Part shown: positions 58,850 through 64,000 of the stretch, one piece after another
Layout: every line of letters starts with the position of its first letter
How positions within the stretch are numbered: the first letter of the stretch is position 1
NCBI RefSeq assembly: GCF_018320785.1
Contig: NC_054885.1
Location: forward strand, 12,460,421 to 12,524,420
Origin: Cheilinus undulatus
Lineage: Eukaryota > Chordata > Actinopteri > Labriformes > Labridae
Length of the DNA: 64,000 nt
Reading direction: 5' to 3'
Position numbers and translations under genes: made by a program
Notes under the pieces: model-generated
Told to the model about the DNA's origin: nothing
Seen by the model: the letters and a program-made list of their open reading frames with translations, nothing else
Databases searched by the model: none

Positions 58850-61800
58850 CTACAGGAGGTCCTGCTCCACCCACACCGACTTCTTCTGCTCGTCCATTAT
58901 TCGGTCTTTAATGATCCTGATGAGGTCATCGGTTCCCGCCCAGGCCTCGGGTTCCAGGCTGGCGTAGAGGCAGGGGATGCCCTCAAGCTCCTTCTCCTTT
59001 GCTCGACACGATTTCACAAACTCATCCTCGGACTCCACACGTAGAGGCAGCCTCCTGCATGGACCGGAAACAGGAAGGAAGCAGGTGATTGTGGTAAGGT
59101 TCACAAAACGGATGAAAACTTGTAGACACTTTACAGCAGAGGTTTATGTCAGGTGTAAGATATTCAGCTGCACTTGCAGAGCTGATACACTAGCATTGGT
59201 ATCAACACATCATGCATTTTGGTTTTGGAGCACCTCTGTTGGTTTCATATACGTACCGTAACTTTCTGACGTTCTTCTCACAGATCTTGATGTAGATGAT
59301 TATTGGGTAGATTTCTCTCCGCAGCAAGTCTTTGACGCAGCTCAGCTCAGCCTCCAGCAGGCAGTGTTTGCCCTAATGATGACAAGAAAATAAAGGCTTC
59401 ACAGACAAATACAGGTCTATGAGTACTTTTCTCCTGTGAAAGGAGGATACTAAAAAAAGAACTCTTTAAAACCACAGCTGTTTCATTTCTTTAATAGACA
59501 AAAAACAAACAAACAAAAATATCAGAATGAACTAAAAATGTTTAACTCCTTTCAAAACAATCACATCTCTCAGAAACACTGCTTTGAAATTTACCATCAA
59601 AGTAAAATATCACCCTACCTTAGCAGCAACAGCTTCTATGTTTTCTCGAGTGATGCATTCAAATGTAGCCTGTTTTTCTTTGTAGTGAATGAAAGGCTCC
59701 AGACTCTGTTTCAGATGAAATTCCTCTTTGGACAAAGTGTCTACACCAAAAATAGACAAAGAATACAACAATGTTAGCAAAGAAAGAAAAAGAAATGTTT
59801 GAATTTCCCCCAAAATGTTTGTGCAAAAAATATATTTGGGCTTGATCTCTCTTGATCAGAAACATTTTGTGTTTTTGCCCCTGGGGAATTTCAGCTACAT
59901 GTAGAGAAGATTTTTGACCCCGTGTAACTCTTTGTCCACAGCTGGTTGGACCAGAATGATACTGAACTTTGACAGATGAGCGGTTTTCCTCTGAGACCAG
60001 GAATAGGGCTCAAAGTCTGCTAAAAGATCCTACTGTTGTGTTAAAGGGTGAATCATACTAATGAGGTAAATCTGTCAAATATCTTTTCCAGTCTTTCATA
60101 TTGAGCAGAAATTAACCAGAAAATGAAAAGTCAAATCTGGAAGGACAGTGTGTCATATTTGAAAAACAGAACTGTATTGTTTAAGATGATATAATACGAT
60201 AAACTTACAATTGATATACTATACAATAGCATACAGAACAACACAGTATGATATAATCAAGTGGGATTCCAATCGGTTTGATACAATGCCATATAAATCG
60301 ATACAATTCAGTGGGTTACCCTAAAATATGTTGCAGTATGGCACATGGGAAATTTGTCTTGGACTGTAGTGCTGTGATGATTAGCTGCCACTACAGTAGA
60401 TTAAGTATAAGACAATATGATAGTTACAGTACAATAAAATATGATGCTTTATATAAAAAATCGTATTGTTTTGATTCTTTGCAACGATCTAATACAATAG
60501 GTACCCTTTAAATGCAATAGGATACGAGTCAGTACAAAATGATATGATCCTATATATGTTATGATGCAATGCAACTCAATACTTTACATAATGTTATGGT
60601 TTATTTTGATATGAAACATTTCATTTTAAAATGATATGTTACGATACAATACATTACAATACATTATTTTACATTACATTACAAAACGTTAAGTTATAAT
60701 ACGATACGTTACAAGATGTTACATTATGATTCGTTAAGTTATGTTATGCTAAATAGTGATACATAATGTTACAATGCTTTAAGTTATGTAACCTTTATCA
60801 TATGTTGCAGTACGTCACAACATGTGAAGTAATGATATGTTATGTTACACTAGATACATTACGATACATTAGTTGCGTTATTTTTTGATATGTTACGTTA
60901 CGTTATGAAAGGTTACGATATGATAGATTACAATATGATAGGTTATGATACGTTACGATATCTTAAGTTACGTTACGTTACGTTACAATACATTATGTTA
61001 TGATACGTTACTTTACAATATGTTACGATATGTTATGATATGTTACAATACATTACAATTTGTTAAGTTATGATTTGTTAAGTTACGATTCATTACGTCC
61101 CGATCAATAAGTCACAATACGTTTAGTTACGTTACAATACGATATGTACGATACGATAAGTCCCTTCCATCAACTGCCCCCATGTCTCATAGGTTCCTGT
61201 TGGTGTGAATGACCTGCTGATGTGGCCCTGCAGAACCCCAACTACTACAACTTATCAGCCTTACATCTATTATGAATTGTCACTACACAAATAAGGATTG
61301 AAAAGATTGATATATGATGTGACACTATATGACACAATGTATTCTCCACTTGGGGAAATGTGTCTTGATCTCATTGTGCTGGGAAATTTAGCTTCCTCTA
61401 CTGTACAATCAATATGATACTTCTGATACTGTACCAACCAATACAATTCAGCATAATGCTACATGATACAAAAGTCATTTCAGGTCTTCAGCTAAAGTTA
61501 GCATTACACCACTTCCTTGATTATGTTTCTGACAGCTTTTCATGCCTTTTCTTTTACATCCTTATGCAGAAAGATCAATGTTAGCATTCAGCCACTACCT
61601 CGGTTGTCTGATAGAAGCTTTCTTGTGTTTAAGCACTGCATTGTAAATTGAAATAAGTCCAATTGTCCCTCCTGAGTTTCTGTTTCCATTGTGGCTAATA
61701 AATCAGGAAGTGGGATAATAATAATGATTATGGCTTCCTGTGCTTGCTCTTACCACATTAAAACACAGCCAGAATTACTACTACTACTATTACTTCTTCT

Positions 61801-63704
61801 GTGTGGGCACTGAAAAACTGGAAACTTTTTACTCCGCATAAAGTAGGCTGATTTAGTTGTAATGTTTTAATGGAGATTTAAATTCCTCTGTGTCATTGCA
61901 TCATCCAGCATCATCACCATCCCAATTATCAGACAGGCCATCTTCAAACCTGCCCTCTCTGTGTCTTTGGTTACACTGTTTAACATTTACACCACAGTGC
62001 AATACAATACCTGACCTGAATCCCAATAGTAGCTCTCTTTATTCTCCCTGTCCTCCTCAACTACTTGTTTTCATTGTTTCCAAAGATGAAAACACACAAG
62101 ACAAAAATGCCAACAAGGTAGGATATGTTTCCTTGAACTGCATTTGCGTATTCCTGTCACACACTGACCTGGTTTACAGATATTATAGTCCATGGCTCCC
62201 CCCATGTTGAGAATTTTCTGGATAATGGTTTTGGCCAGAGCAGTGGGAGTGAAAAGGACTGGTCTTTTCCTTTGGGTCCGCTGGAGGGTGACGGTACTGT
62301 AGGGAATCAGGTTCAAACTCCTGCTTAGATCACTGTCCGGGTCAGCAGCATCTGTTTACAGCACAGATTAAAAAGGGGAACACGCAATCATCCACATGTG
62401 GGCTAAAGATACTGAGGGTTTTTGACCATTTTATTTACTGGAAGAGAACTTTTGTATGTCCTGATTTGACTTAGAATTGCTAAGACGTATACTTCCTTAA
62501 TGTTTTTTTTTTTTTTTACTTGCAGTAATAATGCCATTTTGACTCGGAGTAGCAGCAGTTCCCTGTGACATCTCTCCAGTCATGAATGTCCATTTTTCTG
62601 TTTTATTTGTGGGTATTTCAGACCTTTTTTTGGGTCTAGCAGGTCTCTTAATAACAGAGTTAAATCCTAATTCCCCCATGGGAGTTTATAAAGTATGCAA
62701 TACAGAAAAATGAAACCCCTTCATCTGTGTAAGGATTTTTTAAGAGGCATGCCTACAGAATCTTTTCAAAAGTTTTATATTTTCTCACAGCTTCTTCCAA
62801 TAGATAGGGTTTCTCACTTTCTGCGTTGTTCTCACCTTCTGGTTTCAAAAACATCTCAAAGCCCTGTCGCTGAAGCGTTGTGCCGCTTGAGTTGATGATC
62901 CTCACACGCTCACTGCTGTTCATTCGTTTGTACTTGATATCCACCCTGCTGACAAACTGCAACGATAACAGGCACAATATAACTGGATGTAGGTGGTGGA
63001 AGAGATATGTTTTGATGTTTTTTAGAAGAAATGTATTTAAATCAACAGAGCTGAGAAAATATAAATATGAAGCCTTGGTAGGAAGATTTTATGGATATTT
63101 GAATGTTAAAGGACACTTGTGAAATGGCTACCACTTTATAAGATTATGTTACCTGGAGAATTTGAGTGAGGAAGATGCTAGCTCTGGAGAGTCGAGGGCT
63201 TGCTTTTGGGTCAGGTGAGGTGCTGGCTTCTTCTGGCTGCAAGCTGATCTATACAGACAAATATATACAATTTTTTTTTAACATATTGTTAACAAAGAGG
63301 TAGTGAAATTCAGTAGCAGTGCACATTTCTGTCTTACACTTTTGCAGGATAAATAAAATAATGACAAGCACAGTCAAACAGTAACCTCTGATGTTAAAAA
63401 TAAAGCCAATGCTGAAGTGCAACAAACTACAATTCCTGAAAAAGTCAGCTTGAGAAAGTGCTAAAAACTCCCAGGTGTTACATACACCATATGTTTTCTC
63501 CCACTGGCTCTCCATCAGATAGAACTAAAGGTATGCATGTGATAGCATAAATGAAATAAAATAAAATGTACACATTAGTTTACATTGCTAGAAAAATGAT
63601 AGTTTAGCAGGTTTCTCACCCTGCTGTTGCGGTAGACTTCATTTTCTTCTTTTCCCCCTCGACACAACAACCTCTGAATCTTCACAAGGAGCAGCTGCTG
63701 GGCT
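58850..63704 (-). CDS. card11: CARD11/CARMA1 scaffold protein, 3' part (SH3-GUK end), 5' part beyond the window
   Basis: Seven minus-strand exons with consistent phases: 63704-63620, 63236-63153, 62956-62836, 62351-62169, 59740-59619, 59372-59257, 59054-58850 (stop TAG), about 305 codons. They read in order AQQLLLVKIQRLL (end of SH3), PRLSRASIFLTQILQ, SRVDIKYKRMNSSERVRI, LNLIPYS followed by RPVLFTPTALAKTIIQKIL, NIEAVAAKGKHCLLEAEL and the guanylate-kinase-like end IPCLYASLEPEAW. These match human CARD11 segment by segment as I recall it; CARD10 is the closest alternative. The family protein nucleates BCL10-MALT1 filaments to activate NF-kB below antigen receptors. CARD, coiled coil, PDZ and the first half of SH3 are expected beyond 64000. 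The start of the 63236 exon was chosen for phase; an acceptor at 63244 exists but breaks the frame. Confidence 0.87.
59741..60180. other. Start of a long card11 intron
   Basis: No exon or named repeat. The degenerate array begins immediately after. Confidence 0.4.
60180..61165. repeat. Degenerate pentamer array (TTACG/ATACA-type)
   Basis: About 1 kb, within the card11 intron between exons 62169 and 59740, is made of drifting 5-base units such as gttacgttacgttacaatac and gatatgttatgatatgttac. A core of TTACG, TTATG, ATACG and ATACA units is read in register over long runs. The 60.9-61.15 kb part is the best preserved. Confidence 0.85.
61166..62168. other. card11 intron, no further feature
   Basis: No exon with matching phase and no named repeat. 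Confidence 0.4.
62370..62830. other. card11 intron with a minus-strand open frame ending in an A-run
   Basis: A run of about 16 T (62503-62518) is poly-A on the minus strand. The 60-codon minus-strand frame in front of it resembles no known protein. It may be a small retroposon end; uncertain. Confidence 0.3.
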
Positions 63705-64000
63705 CTGCATTCAAGAAATTGACACACAATTACACACAAATGTCTGCATGAAATTATCGAGTTTTGCACAATTAGGAGAGAAAAATCAATTGTTCCATCT
63801 TCTTGAAAAGTGTCCTTGACAGATCTATTTTTAGTGTTTCTTTAAGACAACAGCAGGCTGTGGGGCTTTGGGGTGAAAATGTTCAAAAGCCAGACTGTAT
63901 GTTTGTAAATAAGGCTGCATTTTTTTCTTGATGGCTGATTGAAACGTTGCATTCTGAAAGTAGATGTGGACCCCTCAAGTCCCCTATAAAATTTGCATGC

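Noticed and set aside
58850-63704. card10 instead of card11
   Set aside because: Segments such as KYKRMNSSERVRI, LNLIPYS and NIEAVAAK match CARD11 as I recall it; chst12 next door also fits the CARD11 region. A phylogeny would settle it.

Overview
The window is nuclear DNA from a teleost fish, probably a percomorph-type genome; species not determined. It holds vertebrate multi-exon genes with GT-AG introns, AT-rich intergenic DNA and dense fish-type DNA transposons (Tc1-like, hAT-like, short non-autonomous elements) with a few tRNA-derived SINE copies. There are no operons, CRISPR arrays, rRNA genes or functional tRNA genes.

Four protein-coding genes are supported by exon-by-exon translation with matching splice phases. 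(1) il2rb, plus strand, eight exons from about 855 to 10542: interleukin-2 receptor beta chain, with the signal-peptide exon apparently missing or outside the window. (2) c1qtnf6, plus strand, coding exons 33799-33997 and 34186-34739: a secreted collagen/C1q protein, with a likely non-coding first exon ending at 27061. (3) chst12, minus strand, coding exons from 48603 down to 44990: a Golgi chondroitin 4-O-sulfotransferase, with possible 5' non-coding exons near 55.7 and 56.1 kb. (4) card11, minus strand, seven 3' exons from 63704 down to 58850: the C-terminal SH3/guanylate-kinase-like part of a CARMA scaffold; the 5' part (CARD, coiled coil, PDZ) lies beyond the right edge.

Layout: 0-0.7 kb Tc1 fragment; 0.8-10.5 kb il2rb with a decayed transposon in one intron; 10.6-33.8 kb repeat-rich intergenic region containing nested Tc1 and hAT copies and the putative c1qtnf6 leader exon; 33.8-34.7 kb c1qtnf6; 35-45 kb intergenic repeats, including a degenerate pyrimidine-rich array at 38.6-39.2 kb; 45-48.9 kb chst12; 49-56.3 kb its upstream region with nested hAT elements and a GC-rich promoter candidate; 57.4-58.4 kb Tc1 fragment; 58.8-64 kb card11, with a roughly 1-kb degenerate pentamer array in an intron.

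In mammals IL2RB and C1QTNF6 are neighbours (human 22q), while CHST12 and CARD11 lie near each other on 7p22. Here both pairs sit within 64 kb. IL2RB and CARD11 both act in lymphocyte activation, but the sequence shows only linkage, not co-regulation. No wholly new system was evident. The most unusual material is the nested transposon structure, the degenerate short-period arrays, the split chst12 coding region and three orphan exon-like segments.
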